A stretch of 62,668 bases of DNA from JAANXG01 sp963731035 (GCA_963731035.1 CAVSUY010000014.1:1-62668), one strand, 5' to 3'. Positions 8,244-17,550 are shown, numbered from the stretch's first letter. Translations and numbers: made by a program. The notes: generated by a model from the sequence alone, not told the origin.

Positions 8244-10268
8244 AGTTCCTGCAGCCTCCGGTACAGGGCCGCCGCCCTCTTGGTTTCGCCCGCTTCGTTG
8301 ATCAATTCTTTGTAGATGCGCTCGGCGTCGTCGAACAGCCGGGCGTCCGCCAGGGCCTCCGCGGCGCTGTAGCGGGCCGACTGGCCCCATAAATCATACG
8401 GGTTCCGAGTTGGCGAAGGCCGAGCGCAGATAGTACTGCGCGGCCACTTCGTACTCACCTTCGGTCTTTTTGGCGTCACCCAGCCAGAACAGGACTTCGC
8501 GCTTCTGCTTGGTGGTGGTAACGCGGTCATACATGTACTGCAGCAGTTCGAAGGCGGACTTGCCGCGGCCGACGCTCTGCAGATCGAAGATCGGCTGCAT
8601 CACGCGGTCGGCTTCGTCGGGGTCGAACTCGGAGTGGGCCAGGATCACGGCCCTCATGATCGACTCGCTCTGGCTGAAGTCGCCGGCATAGAGCGCCAGG
8701 CGCGCGCGGGTCAGGTCCCACTGCAGCTTGGTCTGCTCGGAGCTGGGCGCCGACAGGTGCTCGGCGAAATGCGCCGCGAGCTTCATGTCGCGCCGGCCGA
8801 TGGCGTCGGCGACGATCGCATGGCGCACGGCGTTCGGAACCTCGGCGACGGACTTGAACACGCTGTCCGATTCGTAGAGACGGATCGCAAGCTGCTTGAG
8901 CCCGGCTTCCTCGAGGCGGCGATACAGAGCGAGATGCAGCTGGCCGCTCTCCGGCTCGGAGTGGCTGTGCAGCGCCACGGCGGCGTTGATGGCCCGCGCC
9001 TTGAGGGCGGCGCCCTCCCCTTTCAGGCCCTTGGCCAGGTTCAACCAGGGTTGCGGGTCGCCGAACAGCAGGTTCTTCTCGTTGCCGAGCCGGGTGCCGA
9101 GCTCGTCGTAGGCATGCCAGAGATCCGACACCTTGAAGTCGAACAGGGTGAATTCCGACGGCAGACCGGGCCCGTCGAAGAGCCGCTCCAGGGCGTCGAC
9201 GCGCGCCACCGGGTCGGCAGCCAGCTGGGCCGCTTCGGCCGATACCGCCCAGGTGGCGGCGATCAGGGGCGAGTCCTCGGGCAGGGTCTGGCGCAGCCTG
9301 GCGCAGTTTTTCAGAACCAGCTCCGGAGGGTCCACGTCCGCCCGCAGGCGGGCGAGCAGCCGCAGCACCCGCTCCGATGGATCCTGGGCGCTGCCCAGGC
9401 GTTGCGCCGCCAGCTCCGCGTTGCCCTCGCGCAGCAGCACCTGGGCGAAGATGTAGTCCCAGTTCGAGTCCGCGGGCAGGTACTCGCGGTCGTACAAGGT
9501 CATCGCGATCTCGGCGTCATGGGTCTGATGATCGACGAGATAGCTGCGCACCACCAGGCGCCGCCAGTAGCCGAGCTGCTCGGAGTCTCCACCGCCGCGC
9601 CAGATCAAGGCGCGAAGGATCTTGCGCACCCGCTCGCCGTCGCCGGATTGCAGCAGCAGCTCGGCTGCGTGGGTCATCAGCTCCTGGCGCTTGATCTCGG
9701 GGATATCCAGCGGCAGGTTGACGACGCGCTCGGTGAGCCGGTCCCAGTCCTTGCGCTTGCGGTACAGGTCGTAGCGCAGGTTCTCCCAGTTCAGCCATTT
9801 CTGCGGGTCGCTGGCCGTGGGCTGGAAGTCGTTAATGCGCCGCAGAGCGAGGTCGTAGGCGCCGCCCTTGAGCAGAAGCTGCACCAGCTCGGCGGGGGAA
9901 CGGATGTCGGCGGCTTCGGTCGTCTGTCCGGATTCCTGGCCGCCGGCCTGCCGGGTCGCTTGCGGGTCGGGCTGCTGATCCGGTTGCGTGTTGGATTGCT
10001 GGTTCGAGTCCTGGTTCGAGTCCTGGTTCGAGTCCTGGTTCGAGTCCTGGTTCGAGTCCTGGTTCGAGTCCTGGTTCAATTCCTGGGTATTCGCGCTCTG
10101 GTCCGGCTCCTGGCTGGGTGCCTGGCTCGCTTGCGGGTCCGCCTGCTGATTTGATTGCTCGTCCGTTTGTTGGGCGAGCGTCGGGGTGGCGGCGAGCAGC
10201 GCGGCAATGGCGGTGGTAAGTAACAGCCGGACCAGCGTGATGCGGGAGTGGCGGTGCTGGCGTGTCAT
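8207..10268 (-). CDS. Large secreted/periplasmic TPR-like repeat protein with NQDS repeats; one frameshift near 8398
   Basis: The start at 10268 gives a signal peptide (TLVRLLLTTAIAALLAATPT, then LAQQ). Next comes a Gln/Asn/Asp-rich low-complexity linker (about 35-110) with the tetrapeptide NQDS repeated six times. After it are several hundred residues of helical repeats resembling tetratricopeptide or Sel1-like scaffolds, for example EVLFWLGDAKKTEGEYEVAA. The frame ends prematurely at 8394. Removing one C from the CCC run near 8398 continues it as PYDLWGQSARYSAAEALADA and ends at 8207. The indel is probably a sequencing error or very recent mutation. It lies directly upstream of xerD. It probably serves as an envelope scaffold, but the exact function is unknown. 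Confidence 0.75.
10001..10084. repeat. 12-bp in-frame minisatellite (NQDS codons)
   Basis: Six perfect copies of GGTTCGAGTCCT (10001-10072) are followed by one degenerate copy (10073-10084) inside the TPR-like gene. Each copy encodes Asn-Gln-Asp-Ser, so gain or loss changes the linker length without a frameshift. Confidence 0.95.
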
Positions 10269-10344
10269 CGGGGCTGGGATGGTTCTTGTTGGTGGTGGAT
10301 GAGCGATGCGCCCCGTTTCCTGGTCCGGACGGTCGTTTGTATTG

Positions 10345-10550
10345 GTTCGTAGGAGCGGCTTCAGCCGCGATTGATAGATGGACAATCGCGGCTGAAGCCG
10401 CTCCTACAATCCGGGGTTCGGCGACCTTGGCGCCGGGATCGTTCGGCGATCGCGATCCACGGCGTAACAATCACGGCTGCCATCGATCTCCCGGCAATCG
10501 CTGCACTTCCTCCATCCATGGAGGTCGAAGCCGCTCCTACGATCCGGGGT
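10345..10550. repeat. REP pair and REP-associated sequence upstream of the TPR-like gene
   Basis: GTAGGAGCGGCTTCAGCCGC (from 10349) is followed by the inverted copy ATCGCGGCTGAAGCCGCTCC (about 10384-10408). A third degenerate copy with TCCATGGAGGTCGAAGCCGC lies at 10516-10545. The 311-bp gap 10269-10579 between the TPR-like gene and rplS holds only these repeats. Confidence 0.8.
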
Positions 10551-10579
10551 TCGTGCGACCTTGGCCCCAGTGTCCCGGG

Positions 10580-10936
10580 CTACTTCGCGGACTTGATGCG
10601 TTCCTTGATGCGGGCGGACTTGCCGGAGCGCTCTCGCAGGTAATACAGCTTGGCCCGCCGCACCGAGCCGCGGCGCTTGACCGCGATGCTGGAGATGAGG
10701 GGGCTGTGGGTCTGGAACACGCGCTCGACGCCTTCGCCGTAGGAGGTCTTGCGCAGGGTGAACGAAGAATTCAGCCCGCGGTTGCGCTTGGCGATGACCA
10801 CCCCCTCGAAAGGCTGCAGGCGCTCGCGGTTGGCCTCCATGACTCGCACCTGCACCACCAACGTGTCGCCGGTGTTGAAGTCGGGCACGTCGGTCTTCAA
10901 TTGTTCAGATTCGATCTCTTTAATGATGTTGCTCAT
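10580..10936 (-). CDS. rplS: 50S ribosomal protein L19
   Basis: The 118-residue protein matches bacterial L19 along its length: MSNIIKEIESEQLKTDVPDF, GDTLVVQVRV, GVVIAKRNRGLNSSFTLRK, and RRAKLYYLRERSGKSARIKE. L19 sits at the 30S-50S interface. The ATG overlaps the trmD stop by 4 bases, giving the standard rpsP-rimM-trmD-rplS operon order. Confidence 0.98.
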   Translation of the reverse strand: MSNIIKEIESEQLKTDVPDFNTGDTLVVQVRVMEANRERLQPFEGVVIAKRNRGLNSSFTLRKTSYGEGVERVFQTHSPLISSIAVKRRGSVRRAKLYYLRERSGKSARIKERIKSAK

Positions 10937-11706
10937 CGCCGTTTCTCCGCATCGTCTTGTTTGTCCACAACGTATTGGCGTTTAAATTCTTCCAACAGGC
11001 GCTCCATTTCCTCTGTCAGGGCCGCTTCCCGCAGCAGGTCCGGCCGCCGCAGCCAGGTTCGGCCCAGGGCCGACTTCAGCCGCCAGCGCCTGATCGCGGC
11101 GTGGTCGCCGCCCAGGAGCACCGCTGGTACTTCGGCCTCCTGGAAGTGTTCCGGGCGAGTGTAATGCTCGCAGTCCAAAAGTCCATTCCCGAATGAGTCC
11201 TGCCCCGCCGATTCCTCGTTGCCCAGGGCTCCGGGCTGAAGCCTGGCGACGGCATCGATCCAGACCATGGTGGCCAGCTCGCCGCCGGACAGTACGTAGT
11301 CGCCGATGGAGCATTCCTCGTCCACGTACCGGCGGATGAATCGCTCGTCCACGCCTTCGTAGCGGCCCGCCACCAGGATGGCCTCGTCCAGGGCGGCGTA
11401 GCGCTCCACCGCCGCCTGGTCCAGGCGCGCGCCCTGGGGGCTCATGTAAATCACCGGCGCCGCCGGGTCGCGCGCTTCCGCGCGCGCCGCGTCGATCGCC
11501 CCGGCCAGGGGCTGCGCCTTCATCACCATGCCGGGGCCGCCGCCGTAGGGGCGATCGTCCACCGTGCGATGCACATCCGTGGTGTAGTCCCGGGGGTTCC
11601 AGAGCCTGAGCTCCAGAAGGCCCGCCTCGAACGCCCGCGCCGTAACGCCTTCGTCGGTCACTGCCGAATACATCGCCGGGAAAATCGAGACTACGTGTAT
11701 TCGCAT
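10933..11706 (-). CDS. trmD: tRNA (guanine37-N1)-methyltransferase TrmD
   Basis: TrmD methylates G37 next to the anticodon using S-adenosylmethionine. The 257-residue SPOUT protein starts MRIHVVSIFPAMYSAVTDEG and has RPYGGGPGMVM, then the trefoil-knot motifs VAGRYEGVDERF and CSIGDYVLSGGELA. These are followed by YTRPEHFQEAEVPAVLLGGD. It is second to last in the rpsP-rimM-trmD-rplS operon. It is separated from rimM by 233 bp of repeats, an unusually wide gap for this operon. Confidence 0.98.
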   Translation of the reverse strand: MRIHVVSIFPAMYSAVTDEGVTARAFEAGLLELRLWNPRDYTTDVHRTVDDRPYGGGPGMVMKAQPLAGAIDAARAEARDPAAPVIYMSPQGARLDQAAVERYAALDEAILVAGRYEGVDERFIRRYVDEECSIGDYVLSGGELATMVWIDAVARLQPGALGNEESAGQDSFGNGLLDCEHYTRPEHFQEAEVPAVLLGGDHAAIRRWRLKSALGRTWLRRPDLLREAALTEEMERLLEEFKRQYVVDKQDDAEKRR

Positions 11707-11727
11707 GGTTGGTAACCGTCATCGCCG

Positions 11728-11937
11728 CCCCCTCACCCCGGCCCTCTCCCCGAGGGAGGGGGGATTCTTCCTACCCTATCCTCTCCGCGAGAGAGGGAAT
11801 TCTCCCTTTCCCATCCTCTTCACGAGAGACGAGATTCTCCCTCTCCCGCTTGCGGGAGAGGGTTGGGGTGAGGGTATTCCTTGCCCGAGCGCCACCCCCT
11901 CACCCTAACCCTCTCCCCCGAGGGGAGAGGGGATTCG
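11728..11937. repeat. Cluster of CCCTCACCC/GGGAGAGGG repeats between rimM and trmD
   Basis: At least three partial hairpin units occur: CCCCCTCACCCCGGCCCTCT at 11728, a copy at about 11840-11875 in the inverse orientation (GGGAGAGGGTTGGGGTGAGG), and CCCCCTCACCCTAACCCTCT at about 11886-11936. They lie inside the ribosomal-protein operon and could form transcript hairpins there. Confidence 0.85.
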
Positions 11938-11939
11938 AA

Positions 11940-12455
11940 TCAGAACTCCGGATCCCAGTCGACCTGAATGATTCCGGCTTCCAGGTTCACGTCCCGGACG
12001 ACCTCGGGCGTGTACGGGATCAGGCGTTCGCGGTCGCCGTTCACCACCAGGATGTCGTTGGCACCGGTTTCGAACAGGTGATCCACAGTGCCCAGCGTCG
12101 TGCCGTCCGAGGTCCGTACCTTCAGGCCCTCCAGCTGATGCCAGAAGTACTCACCCTCTTCCAGCGCCGGCAGCGTCTCCGGTGTTACCTGAATCAGGGC
12201 GCCGACCGCCGCGGCCGCTGCGTCCCGATCATCCACGCCGCGCAGCTTGGCCACCAGTCCCCGGCCCTGGGTACGGCCCGACTCCAACTCCAGGGTACGC
12301 GCCGCAACTCCCTCACCGACAATCCATTGCCGATAGTTGAAAATGTCCGTCCGGTCGCGGGTATAGGAAAAAATCCTTACCCAGCCATTGACGCCCCAGA
12401 CACCAACGATCTTGCCGACGCAAACAAGCCGCGGTGCCGGTCCGCCGCCGGTCAA
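11940..12455 (-). CDS. rimM: Ribosome maturation factor RimM
   Basis: The 171-residue protein has the N-terminal RimM barrel (LVCVGKIVGVWGVNGWVRIF). Its C-terminal PRC-barrel carries the conserved YFWHQLEGLKV, TGANDILVV, RERLIPYTPEVV and IIQVDWDPEF. RimM assists 30S assembly by binding S19. It lies 7 bp after the rpsP stop, so the genes are co-transcribed. Confidence 0.97.
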   Translation of the reverse strand: MTGGGPAPRLVCVGKIVGVWGVNGWVRIFSYTRDRTDIFNYRQWIVGEGVAARTLELESGRTQGRGLVAKLRGVDDRDAAAAAVGALIQVTPETLPALEEGEYFWHQLEGLKVRTSDGTTLGTVDHLFETGANDILVVNGDRERLIPYTPEVVRDVNLEAGIIQVDWDPEF

Positions 12456-12462
12456 TAACGCT

Positions 12463-12711
12463 CTAGGCAGTCCTGCGGGACTGCTTGATCAGATGGTCAA
12501 CGCGCTCGGACGGCCGGGCGCCCTTGCGGATCCATTCCTCGGTCTTCTCCAGGTCGATCCGCAGCTTCTCTTCGTGGTCCCTCGCCATGGGGTTGAAGAA
12601 TCCCAGGCGCTCTATGAAGCGCCCGCGGGGCGCCCGTCGCTGATCGGCGACGACTATGTTATAAAAGGGCCGTTTTTTGGCCCCGACTCTCGCCAGGCGA
12701 ATAGTCACCAT
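12463..12711 (-). CDS. rpsP: 30S ribosomal protein S16
   Basis: The 82-residue protein reads MVTIRLARVGAKKRPFYNIV, then VADQRRAPRGRFIERLGFFN, diagnostic for S16. It is the promoter-proximal gene of the rpsP-rimM-trmD-rplS operon, divergent from the lipoprotein gene at 12993. Confidence 0.98.
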   Translation of the reverse strand: MVTIRLARVGAKKRPFYNIVVADQRRAPRGRFIERLGFFNPMARDHEEKLRIDLEKTEEWIRKGARPSERVDHLIKQSRRTA

Positions 12712-12896
12712 GTTGCATTCCCGTTAAAAACGATCACAATGAAAACGATCAGAATCGGGCCCCGCCGGGACCCGGTTTAGGAGGTCGGCGATTCTAGCGC
12801 CGAGCACCCGCAAATAAAACCGTTTTGAGGGCGATTGGCGTTGATTTTTTCCGGACGACCTGACACAGCAGGCCGACGCGGGGTGCCAGTTTTTCC

Positions 12897-12924
12897 TTTC
12901 CATTTCAGGCAAATCCACTATAAT
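12897..12924 (+). promoter_or_regulatory. Sigma70-like promoter for the lipoprotein gene
   Basis: TTTCCA (12897-12902) and a perfect TATAAT (12919-12924) are 16 bp apart, about 70 bp upstream of the lipoprotein start. The surrounding AT-rich patch contrasts with the GC-rich genes. Confidence 0.5.
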
Positions 12925-12992
12925 AATTAGAAATAACATTGATAACACTAATTAACCCACTGATTTATAACAAACAATTGAGGCCCTCTTCA

Positions 12993-13694
12993 ATGGCGCG
13001 TTTGATTGGAATCCTGGTAGCGATCGCGAGCCTGGCCGCGTGTTCCAGTGGCGTAAGTAACAGCGGTGCCGGGGCGGCGCAGACTGATTGCAAGTCGGGC
13101 GACCTGAACCTGATCTGCACGATGGTGATCACCGTGAACGCCACTTCCGTCAATGCGTACGGTACGACCGTCGGGAGCACCGCGGACGCGCTGATCGACT
13201 CGACAATGGGCACTCTGGACATCAACGTGGTTGACCCGCTCGGTACCTTCACGCACATATTCCAGGGCATCACGTGGCAGACCTACGACGTCAGCTTTAG
13301 CTCGGGCCGGGCCAAGGCGCCGGTGCTCGGGCAGAGGAGGTACACCAGTACCCTTGTCATTACCCTGACCAACAATACCGGCGAGGGCACGATCAGCATT
13401 CCGATCGTTGACGGGGTGACCAAGAAGGAATTCAGGAATCAGGACCAACACAGCGGCCATGTGTTTCCGTATGTCGTGACCGTGCGGGCCACCGGCACCG
13501 ATTTTGCCACCGGCCATCACGTGTTCGTGGTGGCGCGCACGACCATTGAGATCGGTGACTTTACGACGCCCACAACGCCCACGACGACCACAACGACGAC
13601 GACCGGCAGTACCGCCAGCGTCATCGATTACCGGGCCGGTCTGCTGGACGTGGCCCAGGCGGATTCAGACGCCTCGAACGTCCGCTGGCAGTAG
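12993..13694 (+). CDS. Predicted lipoprotein of unknown function, Thr-rich near the C-terminus
   Basis: The start at 12993 gives MARLIGILVAIASLAAC, a signal peptide with lipobox LAAC and Cys17 as the lipidation site. The mature part is rich in beta-strand-forming Val/Thr/Ile, for example TSTLVITLTNNTGEGTISIP. A Pro-Thr run (TPTTPTTTTTTTT) separates a final segment, ASVIDYRAGLLDVAQADSDA. It is probably anchored in the outer membrane. No family was recognised. It is divergent from rpsP and convergent with ffh. Confidence 0.75.
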   Translation: MARLIGILVAIASLAACSSGVSNSGAGAAQTDCKSGDLNLICTMVITVNATSVNAYGTTVGSTADALIDSTMGTLDINVVDPLGTFTHIFQGITWQTYDVSFSSGRAKAPVLGQRRYTSTLVITLTNNTGEGTISIPIVDGVTKKEFRNQDQHSGHVFPYVVTVRATGTDFATGHHVFVVARTTIEIGDFTTPTTPTTTTTTTTGSTASVIDYRAGLLDVAQADSDASNVRWQ

Positions 13695-13741
13695 CGCCGG
13701 CCGTCTGACCGTTTTCCTCCGATGGGTGACGGGCAATAAGA

Positions 13742-13761
13742 AAGGGCAGTACACCGCCCTT
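13742..13761 (-). terminator. Probable terminator of ffh
   Basis: On the minus strand AAGGGC-N8-GCCCTT forms a short stem followed by TCTTATT. It lies just after the ffh stop, in the gap between the convergent lipoprotein and ffh genes. The T-tract is imperfect. Confidence 0.5.
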
Positions 13762-13769
13762 AGCAGTAG

Positions 13770-15119
13770 TCAGTGAAAGGGTGACTTGGGCATGCCGGAC
13801 ATCAGGTTCGGCATGCCTCCTTTCTTTTTCATCCGCTTCATCATTTTCTGCATCTGCTGGAACTGCTTGAGCAGGCGGTTTACTTCGGGTACGCCGGTTC
13901 CGGAGCCGGCCGCTATTCGTTTCTTGCGCGAGCCTCTGATCACCGCCGGGTAGGCGCGTTCGTGCGGGGTCATGGAGTTGATGACGGCGATGGTTCGCTT
14001 GACCTGCCCTTCGTCGACCTGATCCGCCACCCCGGCGGGCAGCGAGCTCAGACCGGGAATCTTCTCCAGCAGGGCACCCAGCCCCCCCATCTTCTGCATC
14101 TGCTGCATCTGGTCCCGAAAGTCGTCGAGGTCAAAGCCTTTCCCCTTCTTTATCTTCTTGGCGAGCTTCTCCGCCTTGGTCTTGTCGACGTGCTGTTCGA
14201 CCTGCTCCACCAGGCTGAGGACGTCTCCCATCCCCAGGATGCGCGACACCACCCGCTCCGGATAAAACGGCTCCAGGGCGTCGGCCTTCTCTCCGGTGCC
14301 GAGGAACTTGATCGGCTTGCCGGTGACATGCCGCACTGACAGAGCCGCGCCGCCGCGGGCGTCGCCGTCGGTCTTGGTGAGGATGACGCCCGTGAGCGGC
14401 AGGGCTTCATCGAAGGCTTTGGCGCTGTGGACCGCGTCCTGGCCCACCATGCTGTCGACCACGAACAGGGTTTCCGTTGGATCGATTGCCTCGTGGATGG
14501 CGCGGACCTCCGCCATCATGTCCTGGTCCACGTGAAGGCGGCCCGCCGTGTCCACCAGCAGCACGTCGATGGCGTTCTTGCGCGCGAAGTCGACCGCCCG
14601 CACGGCGATATCCACGGGCGAGTCGTCCGTGCTGCTTTCGCAGAATTCCAGGTCGTTCTGCCCGGCCAGGGTGCGCAGCTGATCGATGGCCGCCGGCCGG
14701 TAAACGTCCGTGGACACCACCGCCACCCGCTTCTTCTCTCGCTGCGCCAGCCAGCGGCCCAGTTTGGCGGCGGTCGTAGTCTTGCCGGTGCCTTGAAGCC
14801 CGGCCAGCAGCACCACGACCGGAGGACGAGCCGCCAGGTTCAACGCGTCGTTGTGCTCGCCCATCACCGCGGTAAGCTCGTCGCGCACCACCTTCACCAG
14901 CATCTGGCCGGGTGTAAGGCTGGACGTCACGTCGCGGCCCACCGCGCGCTCGCGCACCCGGTCCACGAAGGCCTTCACCACCGGCAGCGCCACATCCGCT
15001 TCGAGCAGCGCGATGCGCACCTCCCGCAGCGTGTCCTTGATGTTGTCTTCGGTAAGGCGGGCCTGGCCGCGCACCCGTTTCAGGGTTCTTTGAAGTCGTT
15101 CACTGAGCTGGTCAAACAT
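13770..15119 (-). CDS. ffh: Signal recognition particle protein Ffh (SRP54)
   Basis: Ffh with 4.5S RNA targets nascent membrane proteins to FtsY. The 449-residue protein has the N domain (MFDQLSERLQRTLKRVRGQA) and the G domain with GLQGTGKTTTAAKLG, VDTAGRLHVD and LTKTDGDARGGAA. A methionine-rich M domain (MQQMQKMGGLG ... FQQMQKMMKRMKKKGGMPN) binds RNA and signal peptides. It is divergent from the YpjD-like gene, as often seen in gammaproteobacteria. Confidence 0.98.
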   Translation of the reverse strand: MFDQLSERLQRTLKRVRGQARLTEDNIKDTLREVRIALLEADVALPVVKAFVDRVRERAVGRDVTSSLTPGQMLVKVVRDELTAVMGEHNDALNLAARPPVVVLLAGLQGTGKTTTAAKLGRWLAQREKKRVAVVSTDVYRPAAIDQLRTLAGQNDLEFCESSTDDSPVDIAVRAVDFARKNAIDVLLVDTAGRLHVDQDMMAEVRAIHEAIDPTETLFVVDSMVGQDAVHSAKAFDEALPLTGVILTKTDGDARGGAALSVRHVTGKPIKFLGTGEKADALEPFYPERVVSRILGMGDVLSLVEQVEQHVDKTKAEKLAKKIKKGKGFDLDDFRDQMQQMQKMGGLGALLEKIPGLSSLPAGVADQVDEGQVKRTIAVINSMTPHERAYPAVIRGSRKKRIAAGSGTGVPEVNRLLKQFQQMQKMMKRMKKKGGMPNLMSGMPKSPFH

Positions 15120-15154
15120 CTGTCATTCAAGGTCTCGTGGGAATTGTTTGTGGC

Positions 15155-15235
15155 CCCCTCACCCTAACCCTCTCCCCCGGGGGGAGAGGGAACCTATTGC
15201 CCTCTCCCGCTTGCGGGAGAGGGTTGGGGTGAGGG
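15155..15235. repeat. CCCTCACCC/GGGAGAGGG repeat upstream of ffh
   Basis: CCCCTCACCCTAACCCTCTC, GGGGAGAGGG, then the inverse pair CCTCTCCCGC...GGTTGGGGTGAGGG form two hairpins in tandem. They occupy most of the 264-bp gap between the divergent ffh and ypjD-like genes, so they may influence both promoters. Confidence 0.85.
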
Positions 15236-15383
15236 CCGTGTCACAGACTGCCCTCTCACCCCCAGTGGAGGGGACCTGTTTCAAGCATCGCGCTGCGCTG
15301 CTGCACCAATATGGTTGCACGCATCCGGCCCGAAGGCCTTCATGTTTCAATCGCCGAGCCCCGTAAGCTACACTTACCCCTCC

Positions 15384-16193
15384 ATGCTGACACCCGTCCT
15401 AAGCCTGGGCGCCGGGGTGCTGTATCTGAGCGCCGGGGCCTTGTTGATCAACCACCTGTGGGGGAGCGGGCTCGCCAACCTGCGCCTGGTGTTCGCGCTC
15501 ATGCTGACGGCGATCACGGCCCACAGCGTGCTGCTCGACTACACCGTATTCTCTCACACACCGGCGATCAACTTCGGGCTGACGAACGCGGCCTCGCTGA
15601 CGGCGTGGATCGTGACCATCATCTTCCTCGCCACCAGCCTGCTGAAGCCGGTTTACGAGCTCGGGGCGCTGATCCTGCCCGTTTCGGCCATATCGGTCAT
15701 CACCGCCTGGCTGTGGCCGTCGGTGTCGCCGGATACGGTTCGATCCACGGGACTCACCATCCACTTGTTTCTGTCGCTTGCCGCTTACGGCTTCCTGGCG
15801 TTGGCGGTGGTGCAGTCCATCGTCATGAGGCTGCAGGATCACCGGCTGCGGGTACACCGGGAGGCGTCGGTCCTCAGTAAGCTCCCTCCGCTGGAGACCA
15901 TGGAGGAGCTGCTGTTCCAGCTCATCGGAATCGGTTTCGTGCTGCTGTCCCTGGGCCTGGTCTCCGGCTTCTGGTTCAGCATCGAGAAGCTCGGCGTGGC
16001 CTTCGTCCTGGACCACCACACCGTGCTGTCGATTCTGGCCTGGCTGATCTTCGGCAGCCTGCTGCTCGGGCGCCTGCGATTCGGCTGGCGCGGCAAGACC
16101 GCGACCCGCTGGACCATCGGCGGGTTCATTGTCCTGTTGCTCGGTTATTTCGGCTGGAAATTCGTACTCGAAGTGCTGTTGAACCGCAGATGA
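15384..16193 (+). CDS. ypjD: YpjD/CcsA-like inner membrane protein
   Basis: About 269 residues and eight predicted TM helices, beginning MLTPVLSLGAGVLYLSAGAL. It belongs to the cytochrome c assembly (CcsA/CcmC-like) superfamily and has FLSLAAYGFLALAVVQSIVM. A histidine pair (LDHHTVLSILAWLIFGSLL) near the C-terminus stands where the tryptophan-rich haem-handling proteins have conserved residues. The exact role of YpjD is unsettled. The start at 15384 was chosen because upstream codons read through repeat sequence. It is followed by the CNNM protein gene, an association common in gammaproteobacteria. Confidence 0.85.
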   Translation: MLTPVLSLGAGVLYLSAGALLINHLWGSGLANLRLVFALMLTAITAHSVLLDYTVFSHTPAINFGLTNAASLTAWIVTIIFLATSLLKPVYELGALILPVSAISVITAWLWPSVSPDTVRSTGLTIHLFLSLAAYGFLALAVVQSIVMRLQDHRLRVHREASVLSKLPPLETMEELLFQLIGIGFVLLSLGLVSGFWFSIEKLGVAFVLDHHTVLSILAWLIFGSLLLGRLRFGWRGKTATRWTIGGFIVLLLGYFGWKFVLEVLLNRR

Positions 16194-16239
16194 TGCGCCG
16201 CCCGGCGCGACTGGCGTCTCTTCCGGGCCCCTTGCCAAA

Positions 16240-17550
16240 TTGAACGACCCCGAACTCCCTCCTCTCTTCCTGACACTTGCCGCGCTGGTCCTGCTGTCCG
16301 GGTTCTTCTCGGCGTCGGAAACCGCGATGATGGCCCTCAACCGCTACCGGCTGGACAACCTCGCGGAAAAGGGCCACCGGCGGGCCGGGGTCACGCTGAG
16401 ACTGCTGCAGCATCCGGACCGCCTGTTGAGCACCATCCTGCTCGGCAACACGGTCGCCAACCTGACCGCCGTGAGCATCGGCTCGGTCATCGCCCTGCGC
16501 ATGTATGGGGAAGCGGCCATCGCGGTCGCCGGTATCGTGCTTACCCTGGTGGTGCTCGTCTTTGCCGAAGTCGTCCCCAAGAGCCTGGCCGCTTCTCATC
16601 CCGAGCAGGTCGCCTTTACCGCGGCGTATCCGTTGTACGGGCTGCAGAAGTTGTTCTACGACTGGATTCCGGTAATCCGGCTGGTCAACACCATGGGCCG
16701 CGTGATACTGCGCCCGTTCGGCATCGTGCCGCGCAAGGTTTCCACATCGCTGGATACGGACGAGCTGCGGATCGCCGTGAGGGACTCCGAGAGCCACCTG
16801 TCCCCGCAGCACCAGGCCATGCTGCTGCGCATTCTCGAGCTCGAAACCATGACCGTTGACGACGTGATGCTGCCGCGCACCGACATCGAGGCCATCGATC
16901 TCGACGACGACTGGGACGAGATCGTCGAACAGCTGGCCACCAGCCACCATACCCGGCTGCCGGTATACCGCGGGTCCATGGATCATATGGTTGGGGTCTT
17001 GCACCTGAGGAAAGTGCTGCACCTCAGCCAGACCAACAACTTCAACCGGGAATCCCTGGAGAAGATGATTCGCGCGCCGTACTTCATCCCGGAAGGGGCC
17101 AACCTGATGCAGCAGCTTCTGAACCTGCAGGGTCAACGCAGACGGTTCGGGCTCGTTGTGGATGAATACGGCGATCTCAAGGGATTGGTCACGGTGGAGG
17201 AAATCCTCGAGGAGATTGTGGGCGAGTTTACCGATAACACGCCCGCCCTGGACCGGCACACGCACAACCTTTCGGACGGCAGCTACGTGGTGAAGGGGAA
17301 TACCAATGTTCGCGACTTGAACCGCAAGTTCGGATGGGATCTGCCCACCGACGGCCCCAAGACCCTGAATGGGCTGATCCTGGAGCACATGGAGTCCATT
17401 CCCGAACCGGGTACCAGCGTCCTGCTGGACAACTATGCGGTGGAGATCATGCAGACCCGCGGCACCGGGGTGTCGGTTGTTAAGATACAGCCGCGGGTGA
17501 AGCCTACCGACCTGACCGAGAAAGAGGAACAATCCGACGATTCATCATGA
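16240..17550 (+). CDS. CNNM/CorC family membrane protein (DUF21-CBS-CorC_HlyC), YfjD-like
   Basis: The protein has 436 residues from a TTG start. The N-terminal DUF21 membrane domain (about 1-190) contains LLSGFFSASETAMMALNRYR and STILLGNTVANLTAVSIGS. A CBS pair follows (VDDVMLPRTDIEAID; RRFGLVVDEYGDLKGLVTVE), and then a C-terminal CorC_HlyC domain (GSYVVKGNTNVRDLNRKF; TLNGLILEHMESIPEPG). The family is implicated in Mg2+/Co2+ transport. The stop overlaps the next gene start (ATGA). Confidence 0.95.
   Translation: MNDPELPPLFLTLAALVLLSGFFSASETAMMALNRYRLDNLAEKGHRRAGVTLRLLQHPDRLLSTILLGNTVANLTAVSIGSVIALRMYGEAAIAVAGIVLTLVVLVFAEVVPKSLAASHPEQVAFTAAYPLYGLQKLFYDWIPVIRLVNTMGRVILRPFGIVPRKVSTSLDTDELRIAVRDSESHLSPQHQAMLLRILELETMTVDDVMLPRTDIEAIDLDDDWDEIVEQLATSHHTRLPVYRGSMDHMVGVLHLRKVLHLSQTNNFNRESLEKMIRAPYFIPEGANLMQQLLNLQGQRRRFGLVVDEYGDLKGLVTVEEILEEIVGEFTDNTPALDRHTHNLSDGSYVVKGNTNVRDLNRKFGWDLPTDGPKTLNGLILEHMESIPEPGTSVLLDNYAVEIMQTRGTGVSVVKIQPRVKPTDLTEKEEQSDDSS

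Noticed and set aside
8634..10154. Long plus-strand open frame (about 500 codons) opposite the TPR-like gene
   Set aside because: It is an antisense shadow of a high-GC gene. It encodes Gly/Arg/Val-rich low-complexity sequence and repeated VRVLVRVL from the 12-bp repeats, while the minus-strand frame has a signal peptide.
16126..17532. Minus-strand 468-codon open frame under the CNNM gene
   Set aside because: It is an antisense shadow; the plus strand encodes clear DUF21, CBS and CorC motifs.
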